A stretch of 64,000 nucleotides of DNA from Rhodoferax antarcticus ANT.BR (GTDB taxonomy: Bacteria; Pseudomonadota; Gammaproteobacteria; Burkholderiales; Burkholderiaceae_C): the NCBI RefSeq assembly GCF_001938565.1, contig NZ_MSYM01000020.1, positions 124,001 to 188,000 on the forward strand, in the 5' to 3' direction. A program made the translations under genes and the position numbers. Of this stretch, positions 32,078 through 41,076 are shown piece after piece. Numbering within the stretch: position 1 is the stretch's first letter; every line of letters starts with the position of its first letter. The notes under the pieces were generated by a model. The model made no database searches. It was not told where the DNA came from and saw nothing but the letters and a program-made list of their open reading frames with translations.

Positions 32078-32455
32078 TCAGCCGTTGCCATCCTCGCCGC
32101 TCAGGTCGAAATCGGCCTCTGCCGCTTTTTTATACGCAGCACGAGTAGCAGACGGGTTGAGCGTATACCAACGTAGTTCCTCCCCGTGCAAAATGTCCAC
32201 AAGTTTGTGGGCGGCGTCAATAGATCTATCGACTACGGCGTCGTCTGAAATGCCGACGAAAAAACGCATTTTAATCACTGTATCGCCGGTGTAAGACCTT
32301 TCTGCCACGCTTGTGAAACAGTGGCACGTTGGTTTTAATCCATAGCCTGCGGCCAAGCGTTCCGCAACTTGCTCATTTGTGAAGTCGGCTACTTCAGACG
32401 CATTTTCGCTCCACTCGAATGTGATTGCCGCATACGTTTTAAATTCATTAGCCAT
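32078..32455 (-). CDS. Hypothetical protein, 125 residues
   Basis: MANEFKTYAAITFEWSENAS..., ending DFDLSGEDGNG. Mixed alpha/beta. It immediately follows the upstream stop (no gap). Function unknown. Confidence 0.65.
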   Translation of the reverse strand: MANEFKTYAAITFEWSENASEVADFTNEQVAERLAAGYGLKPTCHCFTSVAERSYTGDTVIKMRFFVGISDDAVVDRSIDAAHKLVDILHGEELRWYTLNPSATRAAYKKAAEADFDLSGEDGNG

Positions 32456-32863
32456 TCAGTAATCCGAGGGCTGACCAATGCAGTCGTTTTGCAACCAGTC
32501 TTGAGACTGCTGATGCCGTTTTGCAGACAAGATTTTGTCAGCGCGATTTGTTTTTGGCCGTGGGCCATCATCGATTCTTAACCCGTCAAAAACACCGGGT
32601 GTGATGCTGTGCTCTTGCAAGTCTGCCTCAGTCAAATCGAGCAAGTAGTTTTTCAAGCGACCAGTATTGCCAACATCGGCCCAGTAGCAATTTAGATGCG
32701 GGTCTGCCTTTAGTTGCTCGTCCGACGGCAATCGCAACGTTTTTGACGTTGCGTGGGCGCGGGCCACAGCAACCCCAACTTTTGATTCAAGTGCCGAGTT
32801 AAGCCAAAAGGCTCGCCCATCAAGAGTAGCTAGGTCGCCGTTCAGCCGATTCGTGATTTCCAT
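32456..32863 (-). CDS. Hypothetical protein, 135 residues
   Basis: MEITNRLNGDLATLDGRAFW... with AGGAGAAAAACAA before the ATG. First in the four-gene operon 32863-31404. Soluble. A long GC-rich leader precedes it. Confidence 0.65.
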   Translation of the reverse strand: MEITNRLNGDLATLDGRAFWLNSALESKVGVAVARAHATSKTLRLPSDEQLKADPHLNCYWADVGNTGRLKNYLLDLTEADLQEHSITPGVFDGLRIDDGPRPKTNRADKILSAKRHQQSQDWLQNDCIGQPSDY

Positions 32864-32926
32864 TTGTTTTTCTCCTGCCTGCTACCGGAGGCGTCGGCGA
32901 GTTGCTTTTTTACTGCTCGTGCGACA

Positions 32927-33915
32927 TTATATATCACAATTGGGATATGGCCCATCGAGGTCGCGCCACCTGCGGGGCAAAGCCTTTGGCATCGTTTTGA
33001 CATCTTTAAGGTCAGCCGGGCGCTCGCACCCTGGGCAAATCCCCTTGGCTAAGTGGGCCTGAGCCACGTCGTAATCCATGTCCTGCCGACGCGCTTCCTC
33101 TGGCATGGCCTCTGCCAGCTTTTGCCGCTCTAGGTATGCCTGCAAAGCCTTGATTGCGTACCGGCCACCAATCACAGTCAAGACGATTCCCACTACATAG
33201 CGCACCACCCCTCCGTAGCTTGGCAGGTATGGCACCAGCTCGACGAAAAAGGCGAACACCGCGAAGAAAATGAACCCCAAACAAAGGGCCAGTACGTGCT
33301 CTTGCGTTTCTTGACAAAAAGCCAACCCGCAACCGCCAACAATGGCAAGGTCAGCATCAGCCGGTACAGGAACACCCTGAGTTCTTGACCATGGCGAGCC
33401 GAATTGAACTGCTCGTTTGCCCCGTCGCGCAATGCCTGCATTTCGAGCTGGGCACCGCTCATGGCTTGGTTGGCATCAAGCGCAATCTTCTGTTGGGCCT
33501 CGACCAGTGCCAATGCTGAACGCTCACTCCCCACAAGCTGATCCAAGGCCGCAGTTCGACTGATGATCTCCGGGTCTTGCTCACTGCGCTGCGTCACTGA
33601 TCGAGTGGCCAGCCAGTTGGAGTAAGCCTCACGAGAGAACTGGGTGTTTGCCTGAGCCTTTGATAAGACAAGATTTGCCTGTTGCAACTTCTCATTGGCA
33701 TCCCGAGCCGTCTTCCTGGATGCCTCAATCGTCTTCGAAACTTCATCCAGCCTGGCCGGTAGTATGAAGCTCTCGATAGTGATGTTGTTCTCGACCTTGG
33801 GCAAATTCTGCACAATGGTTGAACCCAAACCGATTAAAAAATTGGCAAAAATAACCGCCACCAACCACAGTCCACGGGTGAACCATTTTTCAGAAAAACG
33901 CAGTGACTTTCACAT
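32927..33915 (-). pseudogene. Membrane and coiled-coil protein with two lesions
   Basis: The frame from ATG 33915 (AGG upstream) has TGA as its second codon, then continues KSLRFSEKWFTRGLWLVAVI, a first membrane helix, a long coiled coil, and further membrane helices. At about 33275 (TTTGGGG) the frame shifts and continues as FIFFAVFAFFVELVPYL to a C-terminal CPGCERP zinc-ribbon-like end at 32927. Joined, it is a protein of about 330 residues. Both lesions could be real decay or, for the homopolymer, sequencing error. Confidence 0.6.
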
Positions 33916-34010
33916 AAAACCTACTTTCGTTGTGAATCAATTGAATCGCCAGACAGATTTCGCATTTATTCTTCCAGAGCCTTACTCTAGGAACGTCAAT
34001 TTAGGCTGAA

Positions 34011-34047
34011 ATTTGGTTCAATTTCCACCAATTTAAACCAAAATTTA
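34011..34047 (-). terminator. AT-rich hairpin after the 34045 gene
   Basis: AAATTTGGTT / AACCAAAATTT stem with an inner AATT / AATT arm. It overlaps the stop codon. Terminator function is plausible. Confidence 0.5.
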
Positions 34048-34629
34048 TGATCGACTAGATACTAGATCTCCCCACGCTTGGACTCTTTTTTGCCGTGTTA
34101 TTGTTTTTTTCTGAGGCTTTGGGGTTTTTTTCTTTGGAATTAATTTCTCATCAGGTAATTCGTCAAAATTCTCTTTAAATCTTAGAAGTCGAAGAGTACC
34201 GTCATCAGAAAAATGACAAACACCAATATCGCAATGAAGTTTGGCAGCGACCAAAAAACTCCGACAAACTGATTGCATGGCAGAATTTTCAGAATCTACA
34301 GATAACAATTGAAGAATTCCAATACTTTCATTTTGAAACTCGGAAAGATCATTCAGATAAGTAATGAATTGATGTTGATTATTGGCGATAATTTCGCCAA
34401 GTGACGGGAATTTAAAGTTTTTATAATTAATGCCAGCGATAGAAACTACATCTTGCGTTTTATCGTGAATAAAGATGATACATGGGAAATTCTCCAATAT
34501 TCTGCCGTCATACTTATGAAGTATGTGCGTCTTAAATAGTGTTATTTGATGCCCTTCGTCACTCACTATGTCGTGCGTATTCTTATCTACTTTGACATGA
34601 AAATTGAAATTTTGTAATTTATTTATCAT
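34045..34629 (-). CDS. Hypothetical protein, 194 residues
   Basis: MINKLQNFNFHVKVDKNTHD... AT-rich, with a lysine-rich tail (KLIPKKKTPKPQKKTITRQK) that could bind nucleic acid. Its ATG overlaps the stop of the VRR-NUC gene. Unknown function. Confidence 0.7.
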   Translation of the reverse strand: MINKLQNFNFHVKVDKNTHDIVSDEGHQITLFKTHILHKYDGRILENFPCIIFIHDKTQDVVSIAGINYKNFKFPSLGEIIANNQHQFITYLNDLSEFQNESIGILQLLSVDSENSAMQSVCRSFLVAAKLHCDIGVCHFSDDGTLRLLRFKENFDELPDEKLIPKKKTPKPQKKTITRQKRVQAWGDLVSSRS

Positions 34630-35132
34630 ATTGTCTTTCGATAATTAATCCACTTACTTTTGACATTGAGATACTGGTGAATAACGGCCTCAAACTCATC
34701 AAAGCTGCGGCAAACAGCGCACAGGTAGCCTTCCCCCTTCAATTCACCCAACCACAGTCCTTGAGCCTCCGAAAGCCGTCCCGTGGGCGATTTAAGCTCA
34801 ATGGCCAGGCCAGTAAACCCACTGCACACTTTTGGCAGGAAAAGGTCAGGGAATCCCGGCTTGGCACCCATCGCCTTGAGCTTTCCAGCTTCGCCGTGCG
34901 GTCGTTTGCCGCCATTGGGGACATGGAGCATCCAGGCCAGGATCGGGTGCGCGTGGGCCATCAGCTCAACCCATTGCACACACTGCCGGTGCAAGTCTTC
35001 CTCTGGAGTTTTGCGGCGGACCCGATGCACGCTGCCGCTACGCTTGGGGGATGATTTGTCGCCAGCCAGGTACGCACGGTACTGCGTCACAGACATACTT
35101 TGGCAGGGACCGGGTTGATGCATGCTGACCAT
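34626..35132 (-). CDS. VRR-NUC family nuclease
   Basis: 168 residues. EEDLHRQCVQWVELMA opens the domain. HVPNGGKR, KLKAMGAKPGFPDLFLP and LAIELKSPTGRLSEAQ give the PD...ExK signature of VRR-NUC (PF08774), seen in phage nucleases and eukaryotic FAN1. Expected to act on DNA branches or ends. The start at 35132 lies 7 bases after AGG; 35138 is an alternative. Coupled with the phosphatase gene upstream. Confidence 0.85.
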   Translation of the reverse strand: MVSMHQPGPCQSMSVTQYRAYLAGDKSSPKRSGSVHRVRRKTPEEDLHRQCVQWVELMAHAHPILAWMLHVPNGGKRPHGEAGKLKAMGAKPGFPDLFLPKVCSGFTGLAIELKSPTGRLSEAQGLWLGELKGEGYLCAVCRSFDEFEAVIHQYLNVKSKWINYRKTI

Positions 35133-35140
35133 TCCCATAC

Positions 35141-35962
35141 CTAAAGTTCAGAGACTTCTTGTCCGGTTTGTGTGTTTGCAAATACCGGTGTGGCGTAGTC
35201 CCCAAAAGGGCCGTGACCGACATCGCAGTACACGCCAAGCGGTAGGGTCGGAATTGTCAAAATCCCGCTCTGACAAACCAAGTTGGCCACATTCAAGCAA
35301 CCGCGATCACTACCCAACTCCTGAAAAATAGCGCCCGAATCAATGTAGTACACATTGCCCAGCCGACGGGGGCCATTCCACTGGATTGAGTGTCCGACAA
35401 ACAGCCGGTCGATCCCGATCACACCGGATTCGTCGCCCTTATCAACGCGATCCCGACCCCACAAGGCCTCATTGATGATTTGCTCATTTCCAACTGACAG
35501 CAACATCAAAAATTCATTCCACTCCAGGCCATTAGGTACACCGGCATGCACCAATCCAACCGTGCCGCGAACTGTTTCAACCTCGATGGCAATGGGTAGC
35601 TTCTTGAATGCCTCTTGGATCTCCAACAGAGTCTCATCGCTTTCACCGGACACCCATCCCATACCATTCCAATTCACCTGTCCAAGCGCCCGGATTTCAG
35701 GCACCGAAAGCCATATGAAATTAGCATCGTGGTTGCCAAGGACAGCATGCACATACGGCTTTTTGAGAAATGCAAGGACACGAGCGGACTGTGGCCCACG
35801 GTCGATTAAATCTCCAAGCGAGAACAAGCGATCTGTTTTTTTGTTGAATTTAACCTGCTCCATGCGCTCAAGAACAGAGTCATACGCACCGTGAATATCA
35901 CCGACGACGTAATCCACACCAAGATTATTATTTTTGAATCTTTTGAAATTAATATTACTCAC
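35141..35962 (-). CDS. PP2A-like metallophosphatase
   Basis: 273 residues with the three metal-binding blocks GDIHG (21-25), GDLIDRG (50-56) and GNHD (76-79), plus later histidines in VHAGVP and GHSIQW. This is the serine/threonine phosphatase layout found in phage lambda and bacterial PrpA/PrpB. Cytosolic dephosphorylation of proteins or small phosphates. Intact; first gene of a three-gene operon. Confidence 0.9.
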   Translation of the reverse strand: MSNINFKRFKNNNLGVDYVVGDIHGAYDSVLERMEQVKFNKKTDRLFSLGDLIDRGPQSARVLAFLKKPYVHAVLGNHDANFIWLSVPEIRALGQVNWNGMGWVSGESDETLLEIQEAFKKLPIAIEVETVRGTVGLVHAGVPNGLEWNEFLMLLSVGNEQIINEALWGRDRVDKGDESGVIGIDRLFVGHSIQWNGPRRLGNVYYIDSGAIFQELGSDRGCLNVANLVCQSGILTIPTLPLGVYCDVGHGPFGDYATPVFANTQTGQEVSEL

Positions 35963-36066
35963 GATTAAAAATCCTGATTTTGAGAAGAATATGCAATCGT
36001 CTAGATTTCTCTTTATTTCAATCTATTTCTGATTCTGATTTGCTAATTTTGGACACAGGTGTTCAT

Positions 36067-36594
36067 CTATCCGAACTTGCATCCTTTCATCCTTGTAACC
36101 AATTGCTCTGTGGCCCACTGGCGCATCTTCTTCCATCGCTCATAGGGATGATCCGCATTGGGCACGCGCACGTTCTTGACATGGGAGCCATAGTCAGGCC
36201 CGTGTGGGCGCACCGGGCCGCAGAATTCAATGTTCACGCACTTCCACTCATCGACAAAGTAGTCATCATTGAGATACATGATCTCTGCTGCCATCGCCGG
36301 GGCAATGCCAAAGCGCAGACCAACTTGCGCGGGATCACAGTCATCCTCGTCGCCCAAGTCACTCATCTGCAGGCCACGTTTTGCACCCAGCACACCAAGT
36401 GCACAGAACTCACCATCAACCGTCTTGAAGCTGCCAGGCTGAAGGCGTTTCACATCCATCGCATCCAAGGCTTCAATCAGCTCACTCAACAAGGCTTGGC
36501 CACGCTTGCCTTGAGTGGCCTTCTTCACAGCCTGCCGCCAACGCCCAAGCGCCAAAGGATCTTCGTTGTCGTCCGTGTAACCGCTTCTGCTCAT
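36067..36594 (-). CDS. Hypothetical protein, 175 residues
   Basis: MSRSGYTDDNEDPLALGRWR... The start at 36594 follows GAGG. Segment FCALGVLGAKRGL, then a cysteine- and tryptophan-containing C-terminal half. The pattern FCALGVL with upstream helices recalls phage proteins of unknown role. It lies just downstream of rdgC, probably co-transcribed. Confidence 0.65.
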   Translation of the reverse strand: MSRSGYTDDNEDPLALGRWRQAVKKATQGKRGQALLSELIEALDAMDVKRLQPGSFKTVDGEFCALGVLGAKRGLQMSDLGDEDDCDPAQVGLRFGIAPAMAAEIMYLNDDYFVDEWKCVNIEFCGPVRPHGPDYGSHVKNVRVPNADHPYERWKKMRQWATEQLVTRMKGCKFG

Positions 36595-36622
36595 TGTCAC
36601 CACCTCTGATTTTTAAAGTCGC

Positions 36623-37537
36623 CTACTCGACCACCGCCATCTCACCGCCCAGGCTGTCGATCAGATTGGGAATCAGCTTGGACATTTCGCCGGTAAGGAT
36701 GGTCACATTCGCATCGAACTCGTCTTCATGGGTTTTGGCTGAATCCGCAAACACGACATCGAGAAATTTGAGGCCACTCAGGGTGCCAGCCTCGCTCAAA
36801 CAGAACGCCACCCGATCTTCATAGGTCAGGCCCAGCTTGGTAGCTGTTTTTCCACTCAAAATATGGCCAATTACATCCGAGCACATCAAATTGTGGTTGC
36901 TGTAGCGCACGCGGGCCTTGGACTCGTCCTTGGCCATCAGCTCACACGACGTAGCCACATCAAAGCCGAACCGCTCGCCAGACTCCACCTGATCGCCATC
37001 GGCCAGCCAACCCGTCATCACGGTGCCTGGTGACTGAGTTGTGCTGATCGCGGTCACAACAATGCCCTCACCCAACTGCACGAGCCGCGTAACCACCTCG
37101 TCCGCTTTGGATGCCGTGGCCGAATCAAGCACCAGAAAGCCCGCCATCCGATCAATCCAAACCAAAACTGCGGTCTTCTTGGGGAATGCCTGCGGGAGAA
37201 GAGCCAACTTTGCATCTTCTTTGATGTCGCGCTTTTCCTTCTTGCCGGGTGAACGCCCCGTCTGCTCCAGAATCTTGGCGCATCGCTCATCCACCGCTTC
37301 ATTGAGCGCTTTACCGGGGACTGAGCGTGATTCGATCATCAGCTTCATCATCCAGTGACCACCAACCGACTCCACCAAAGCGCCATGAGCCTGATCACGC
37401 GGGGGAACCCAACCAATGCTTCTCTCCTGAGTCGGACCACAGGGCAGGAATGCAGCCTTCTCTGCCTCATTTGCGAGACTTGCTGCATCAAAATGATTGG
37501 GTAAAGCGATCCGAAAGACACTGGCGTTTTTAAACAT
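36623..37537 (-). CDS. rdgC: Recombination-associated protein RdgC
   Basis: 304 residues, normal for RdgC. The start MFKNASVFRIALPNHFDAAS at 37537 matches the family N-terminus and has AAGGTG upstream. Further blocks are ERSIGWVPPRDQAHGALVES, HWMMKLMIESRSVPG and KEKRDIKEDAKLALLPQAF. RdgC is a ring-shaped, non-specific DNA-binding protein that limits RecA filaments. Its presence on a plasmid suggests control of recombination on incoming DNA. Intact. Confidence 0.9.
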   Translation of the reverse strand: MFKNASVFRIALPNHFDAASLANEAEKAAFLPCGPTQERSIGWVPPRDQAHGALVESVGGHWMMKLMIESRSVPGKALNEAVDERCAKILEQTGRSPGKKEKRDIKEDAKLALLPQAFPKKTAVLVWIDRMAGFLVLDSATASKADEVVTRLVQLGEGIVVTAISTTQSPGTVMTGWLADGDQVESGERFGFDVATSCELMAKDESKARVRYSNHNLMCSDVIGHILSGKTATKLGLTYEDRVAFCLSEAGTLSGLKFLDVVFADSAKTHEDEFDANVTILTGEMSKLIPNLIDSLGGEMAVVE

Positions 37538-37778
37538 GAGGGGGCACCTTTTTTGCTGTTGAAATTGCGGAAGAAACACGTTTAAGGAATAACGTTTTCC
37601 ACCCCTTTTGCTGGGATTTGCCAATGGGGTTGTTTCTGCTGAGATTCTTGAGGACAAGTTTGGCCAGGCGACGTGCTTGCCCGTACTCACCGGCCTTCAA
37701 TGCAGCCTCTGCTTCGCGCATCAATCGGCCACGCCTCACAGCCCTTTGTTCACCAAAATGCATTGCGGCGGTTTTCAA
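37530..37778 (-). CDS. Hypothetical helical protein, 82 residues
   Basis: MKTAAMHFGEQRAVRRGRLM..., with EAALKAGEYGQARRLAKLVL, a TPR-like helix pair. Resembles its upstream neighbour (37775-38050), which has the same EAARQF-type pair, suggesting duplication. It overlaps rdgC by 8 bases. Confidence 0.65.
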   Translation of the reverse strand: MKTAAMHFGEQRAVRRGRLMREAEAALKAGEYGQARRLAKLVLKNLSRNNPIGKSQQKGWKTLFLKRVSSAISTAKKVPPHV

Positions 37779-38050
37779 ATGGATACCCCAACCACACTGC
37801 CATTGGCGTTGTGGAGAAACATCATCTTGCTGTTGGCTTCGTGCACGTCAATGGCACGGAGAAACTGAGAGGCCCACTGTTGTTGCTCAACTGCCGAATC
37901 AATGGGCCTCACCCTCGTATTGATCTGTGCGCAATACAGCTTGACGAATTGCCGGGCTGCTTCAAAGTCATCAGATTCAAGCGCCTTTAAAGCCAGTGAT
38001 TTGAATTCTTTGCGTTTGGCGGTGCGATGTTTTGGCTGGGGATGCTGCAT
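37775..38050 (-). CDS. Hypothetical helical protein, 91 residues
   Basis: MQHPQPKHRTAKRKEFKSLA..., with ALESDDFEAARQFVKLYCAQ. Likely a paralogue of the following gene; 4-base overlap with it. Function unknown, expressed with rdgC. Confidence 0.65.
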   Translation of the reverse strand: MQHPQPKHRTAKRKEFKSLALKALESDDFEAARQFVKLYCAQINTRVRPIDSAVEQQQWASQFLRAIDVHEANSKMMFLHNANGSVVGVSI

Positions 38051-38068
38051 GTTTAAATCTGTTGTTAG

Positions 38069-38437
38069 CTACAAAGAGAATGAAAAAATCTTCTTGGCCA
38101 GGATGTCAGCATGACAGGGACTCGGTTTACACCAGCATGCCAAGCACAGACGCTCACCACTTTTGACGCGCAGGGCCAAAGCCTTGATTTCCTGGGACAT
38201 CGGGCCATTTCTGGCCAGGTCGCGCTCCAGATCACGCCGGTACGACTCAATCACGCGCTCGCGTGCCATCAAGTCCGACTTGACGTACAAAATGTGCCGA
38301 TTACCAAGGATCGGGTTGCTGCGATCCACCATCACCAAAGACTCATCATCTTCGGGCTGGGCATCCGGGGCCATGCTGAAGCGCATGTTGGTCACGCGCA
38401 CCGAACCTCGTTTCAAGATCGGTGCTGCATCAGACAT
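38069..38437 (-). CDS. DUF4326 protein
   Basis: 122 residues from ATG 38437 (AAAGGAG 6 bases upstream). RSNPILGNRHIL in the middle and LACWCKPSPCHADIL at the end are the two signature blocks of DUF4326, common in phages and plasmids; the cysteines and histidine probably bind metal. Function of the family unknown. Confidence 0.8.
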   Translation of the reverse strand: MSDAAPILKRGSVRVTNMRFSMAPDAQPEDDESLVMVDRSNPILGNRHILYVKSDLMARERVIESYRRDLERDLARNGPMSQEIKALALRVKSGERLCLACWCKPSPCHADILAKKIFSFSL

Positions 38438-38639
38438 CGACATCTCCTTTGACCACAACCTCCAGGCCAAGGCAAGTCATCAGCGACACCACAGCAGCGA
38501 GAGAACCAACCTCACCGCCAAATAACTGATAGCCAATCAAAACAAGAACATGACCGACACCGGCATCACCAAGTAAGCCATCGGGGATCAGTTGAAAATA
38601 AAAGAGTCCAATGACGACCATCAAAAACATGATCAACAT
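38430..38639 (-). CDS. Small two-helix membrane protein
   Basis: 69 residues, two hydrophobic helices (about 1-20 and 28-58). The stop overlaps the DUF4326 start region, so it is coupled. AAAGGT lies somewhat far (12 bases) upstream. Confidence 0.55.
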   Translation of the reverse strand: MLIMFLMVVIGLFYFQLIPDGLLGDAGVGHVLVLIGYQLFGGEVGSLAAVVSLMTCLGLEVVVKGDVDV

Positions 38640-38720
38640 AAGATCGGAAACACCTTTGAATATCGTTTGAAGATCGACATGTAAAGCCTTGAGATTTTCG
38701 TTTTATGTAGCTAATAGCAT

Positions 38721-38740
38721 GGTGTTGCAAACATTATGCC
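38721..38740 (-). promoter_or_regulatory. Class B promoter: CATAAT-GTTTGCAACACC
   Basis: Leftward CATAAT is directly followed by GTTTGCAACAC, matching the sites at 41.9, 52.5 and 54.9 kb. It lies about 85 bp upstream of the gene at 38639. Confidence 0.5.
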
Positions 38741-38859
38741 ATTGTAACAAAGCACCATTGATACAGGTAACTTGAGCTGGGTTTCTTTTTTGGCTTCTTC
38801 TTGGTGGCTGCGTCGGGATTTAGCCAGTCGGCAACCGCGAAGTTGGTCGATTTTGACAT
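38734..38859 (-). CDS. 41-residue lysine-rich protein
   Basis: MSKSTNFAVADWLNPDAATK, a run of lysines, then a short hydrophobic end. It starts 15 bases after the SDR stop. The end overlaps a promoter-like site, so the last residues may not be conserved. Tentative. Confidence 0.4.
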   Translation of the reverse strand: MSKSTNFAVADWLNPDAATKKKPKKKPSSSYLYQWCFVTMA

Positions 38860-38874
38860 CCAGAATCAGCACTT

Positions 38875-39717
38875 CTAAAGGTTTTTAAACGCTACCTGAT
38901 CCAGTAAACCAACAGGCAGAATCCTTTTGAGTAAAGACACCAACTTAGTCGGGATCGTCACCGGGTAGCGAGCCTTGGGATTGGCGCTGGTGAGCGCATC
39001 AACCAAAGGAGGCATGCAAGCGCTGGTTTGCAAAGTGAATTGTGATGTGTCACCCGTCTTTTTCAATCGCTTCAAAAACTCAATGTATGCAGCGCAATGC
39101 ACGCTCTTTTCTACATCCACATGACGCTCGAAAGCAGCCAGTGAATTGCTCCTGAACCTTGTAGAGATCGGGCCAGGCTCAATCAGGCTCACATGGATGC
39201 CACTGTTACGCAATTCAAGGCGCAGAGTGTCTGCCATGGCTTCAATAGCAAACTTACTCATCGCGTAAGCGCCACGGTATCGCATGGCCATGAGCCCCAG
39301 CACCGATGAATTGAACACGATGCGCCCAGCACCTGACCGGCGCATCAAAGGGATCAGCCTGCGATTGATCTGGTGCACCCCGACCACATTGACATTGAAC
39401 TGCTCCATCAACGCTTGTGAAGGCAAGTCCTCAAGTGCACCGGATTGGCCATAGCCTGCGTTATGAAAGACCCCGTAAAAGCCACCGTCGCCCACCATCT
39501 CAATTGCACTTGAAAGTCCACCATCAATAGAGCGATCATCCGAGGTATCCATGCAGACAGACTTGAATCCAAGGGCGCTCAAAACCTGAACATCAATTGG
39601 CTTGCGAACTGAGGCAACCACGTTGAAACCCAGCGTTTCCAAATGCAATGCTGACGCTAGGCCGATGCCACTTGAGCATCCGGTGATCAAAATCGGACGC
39701 ATGAGTTTGTCGCTCAT
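38875..39717 (-). CDS. Short-chain dehydrogenase/reductase
   Basis: 280 residues with the SDR signature: TGCSSGIG (13-20) for NAD(P) binding, HNAGYG, NSSVLG, and catalytic YAMSK. Oxidoreductase of unknown substrate; similar enzymes act on retinol- or sterol-like compounds, but this cannot be told by eye. Its ATG overlaps the end of a small membrane-protein gene. An unusual metabolic gene in this cluster. Confidence 0.9.
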   Translation of the reverse strand: MSDKLMRPILITGCSSGIGLASALHLETLGFNVVASVRKPIDVQVLSALGFKSVCMDTSDDRSIDGGLSSAIEMVGDGGFYGVFHNAGYGQSGALEDLPSQALMEQFNVNVVGVHQINRRLIPLMRRSGAGRIVFNSSVLGLMAMRYRGAYAMSKFAIEAMADTLRLELRNSGIHVSLIEPGPISTRFRSNSLAAFERHVDVEKSVHCAAYIEFLKRLKKTGDTSQFTLQTSACMPPLVDALTSANPKARYPVTIPTKLVSLLKRILPVGLLDQVAFKNL

Positions 39718-39973
39718 TTATGCCTCTCACTGATGTACTTCTCCCTGATGCGCAAAGCACCAAAGACGATGATCGCAAAAGTGGGGTAAAGAAAAGCCAA
39801 CCCAACGGAAAAAACGATAACTGCTCGGTGTCTTTTGGCTCAAGCCCCAACTGCGGAAGAAAGTAGAAAAATACACCAAGGGATAACACCCATCCGATTG
39901 AATTGACAAGCAAAATACGAGTAATATCACATCGAAAAAAAAATTTGCTTTTGGATGTGTTTTTGAAGGCCAT
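39714..39973 (-). pseudogene. Frameshifted small membrane protein
   Basis: The ATG frame at 39973 (MAFKNTSKSKFFFRCDITRI) contains a first membrane helix. Near 39823 the coherent sequence moves to another frame, IVFSVGLAFLYPTFAIIVFG, ending REKYISERHK at the TGA overlapping the SDR start. Joined, it is a two-helix protein of about 86 residues. One indel; may be a sequencing error. Confidence 0.55.
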
Positions 39974-39983
39974 GGGAGAGTTT

Positions 39984-40241
39984 CTAATCAATGTCAAAAG
40001 CTGAATGGCCGGACGCGATAGGTGCAACATTTGCACGAGGCATGTTAGCGAGCCGACCGGTGCCAGGGGTTTTGGATACCAGAACATCCCCGCCTGAAAT
40101 CCGTGCCTTCACAGCCAGGTAGACCTCAACTTCGTCGGGCAGCAGCGGGCGCTCAGTGGCGATGGCAAAAATGGGGTGGCCCTTGATCTGGTCAAACTTA
40201 GAGTTGCTAGCTGGCTCCGCTTGTGATTGGTTCTTATTCAT
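39984..40241 (-). CDS. Hypothetical protein, 85 residues
   Basis: MNKNQSQAEPASNSKFDQIK... with VEVYLAVKARISGGDVLVSK and a disordered end. No ribosome-binding site at 40241; a longer frame reaches 40301. Operon position supports it. Confidence 0.5.
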   Translation of the reverse strand: MNKNQSQAEPASNSKFDQIKGHPIFAIATERPLLPDEVEVYLAVKARISGGDVLVSKTPGTGRLANMPRANVAPIASGHSAFDID

Positions 40242-40260
40242 TAGTTTGTGCGAAAAAAAT

Positions 40261-40506
40261 TTAGACTTCAGGCCGGGGTAGTTGACTGCTTGAAACATCA
40301 ACTGCGCGGTCTTTTGTCATGAATGGTGGTGGATACATCCAAAAAACGATCAGGACAAAAGCCATCGACAAGGGCCGGGGCGGGTTTGTATATGCTGGGG
40401 ATGTGTTGGCAGAATATCGCCTTGTGCAACCAAAACACTGCTCATGCAAGCGCACACCGAAGAAAACACCCTCAAAACGCGAGTGGCAAAAGGATGAATC
40501 AGCCAC
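40261..40506 (-). CDS. Hypothetical protein with one membrane helix
   Basis: 81 residues, GTG start. Cysteine-rich N-terminal half (SFCHSR, QCFGCTRR) then a hydrophobic segment (MAFVLIVFWMY). Between the PLD nuclease and the next gene. Moderately supported. Confidence 0.45.
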   Translation of the reverse strand: MADSSFCHSRFEGVFFGVRLHEQCFGCTRRYSANTSPAYTNPPRPLSMAFVLIVFWMYPPPFMTKDRAVDVSSSQLPRPEV

Positions 40507-40524
40507 CGTGTTGACCCCAAAAAA

Positions 40525-41070
40525 TCAGTATTTACGAGCTAGGGGTGCGGCCCCGTCCCACAAACTCTTCCACTCACGAGAAAAGTCATCAGCAATCGGT
40601 TTGGCATTCCACAGCACCAGCACGTTCTCAGCGTTTTTATCAGCGGCGGCGGCTGAGTAGTTGAAGCTACCAAGCTCCAGATTCACACCGTCAGCGACGA
40701 TAAATTTGTGATGGAAAATGGCATAGTTGCCATTCAGTCGCACCGGCACACCTTGATTGGCAAGGAACGTCGCGGCGGAATACTCTTTTGAATTTGCTTT
40801 CTCGTCGGCCACCACATAGACCTTCACTCCACGCTCTTGCGCATCCAGAAGCGCCTTGGCAACTGGCTTGGACGTAAAGGAATAGGCCGCAACCAGGATC
40901 TGAGACTTTGCCGAACGGATGACCTTTAGAACGGCGTCAAGGGCTCCAGCATTTGGCGAAAAGCCCACTTCATACGTTGCCCCAGCGGGGATCGCCTGAG
41001 CCGCCTGTGTCAGCGCTGAAGCACACCCCAAAACAAGGCTCAAACAAGCCAGAATGAATTTCGATGTCAT
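40525..41070 (-). CDS. Secreted PLD-family nuclease (Nuc-like)
   Basis: 181 residues: signal peptide (MTSKFILACLSLVLGCASAL), then a single PLD domain with HHKFIVADGVNLELGSFN, the HxK(x)4D motif plus conserved GS/N. This is the small periplasmic nuclease type encoded on conjugative plasmids such as pKM101 (Nuc). Works as a dimer, degrades DNA or RNA without metal. The active site is intact. Confidence 0.85.
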   Translation of the reverse strand: MTSKFILACLSLVLGCASALTQAAQAIPAGATYEVGFSPNAGALDAVLKVIRSAKSQILVAAYSFTSKPVAKALLDAQERGVKVYVVADEKANSKEYSAATFLANQGVPVRLNGNYAIFHHKFIVADGVNLELGSFNYSAAAADKNAENVLVLWNAKPIADDFSREWKSLWDGAAPLARKY

Positions 41071-41076
41071 AGTCAA

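Noticed and set aside
39593..40087. 164-residue leftward ORF
   Set aside because: Mixes two frames of a small membrane protein with the SDR gene; the joined frame 39714-39973 is the better explanation.
40319..40660. Rightward ORF of 113 residues
   Set aside because: Antisense to the PLD nuclease and a leftward ORF; no ribosome-binding site.
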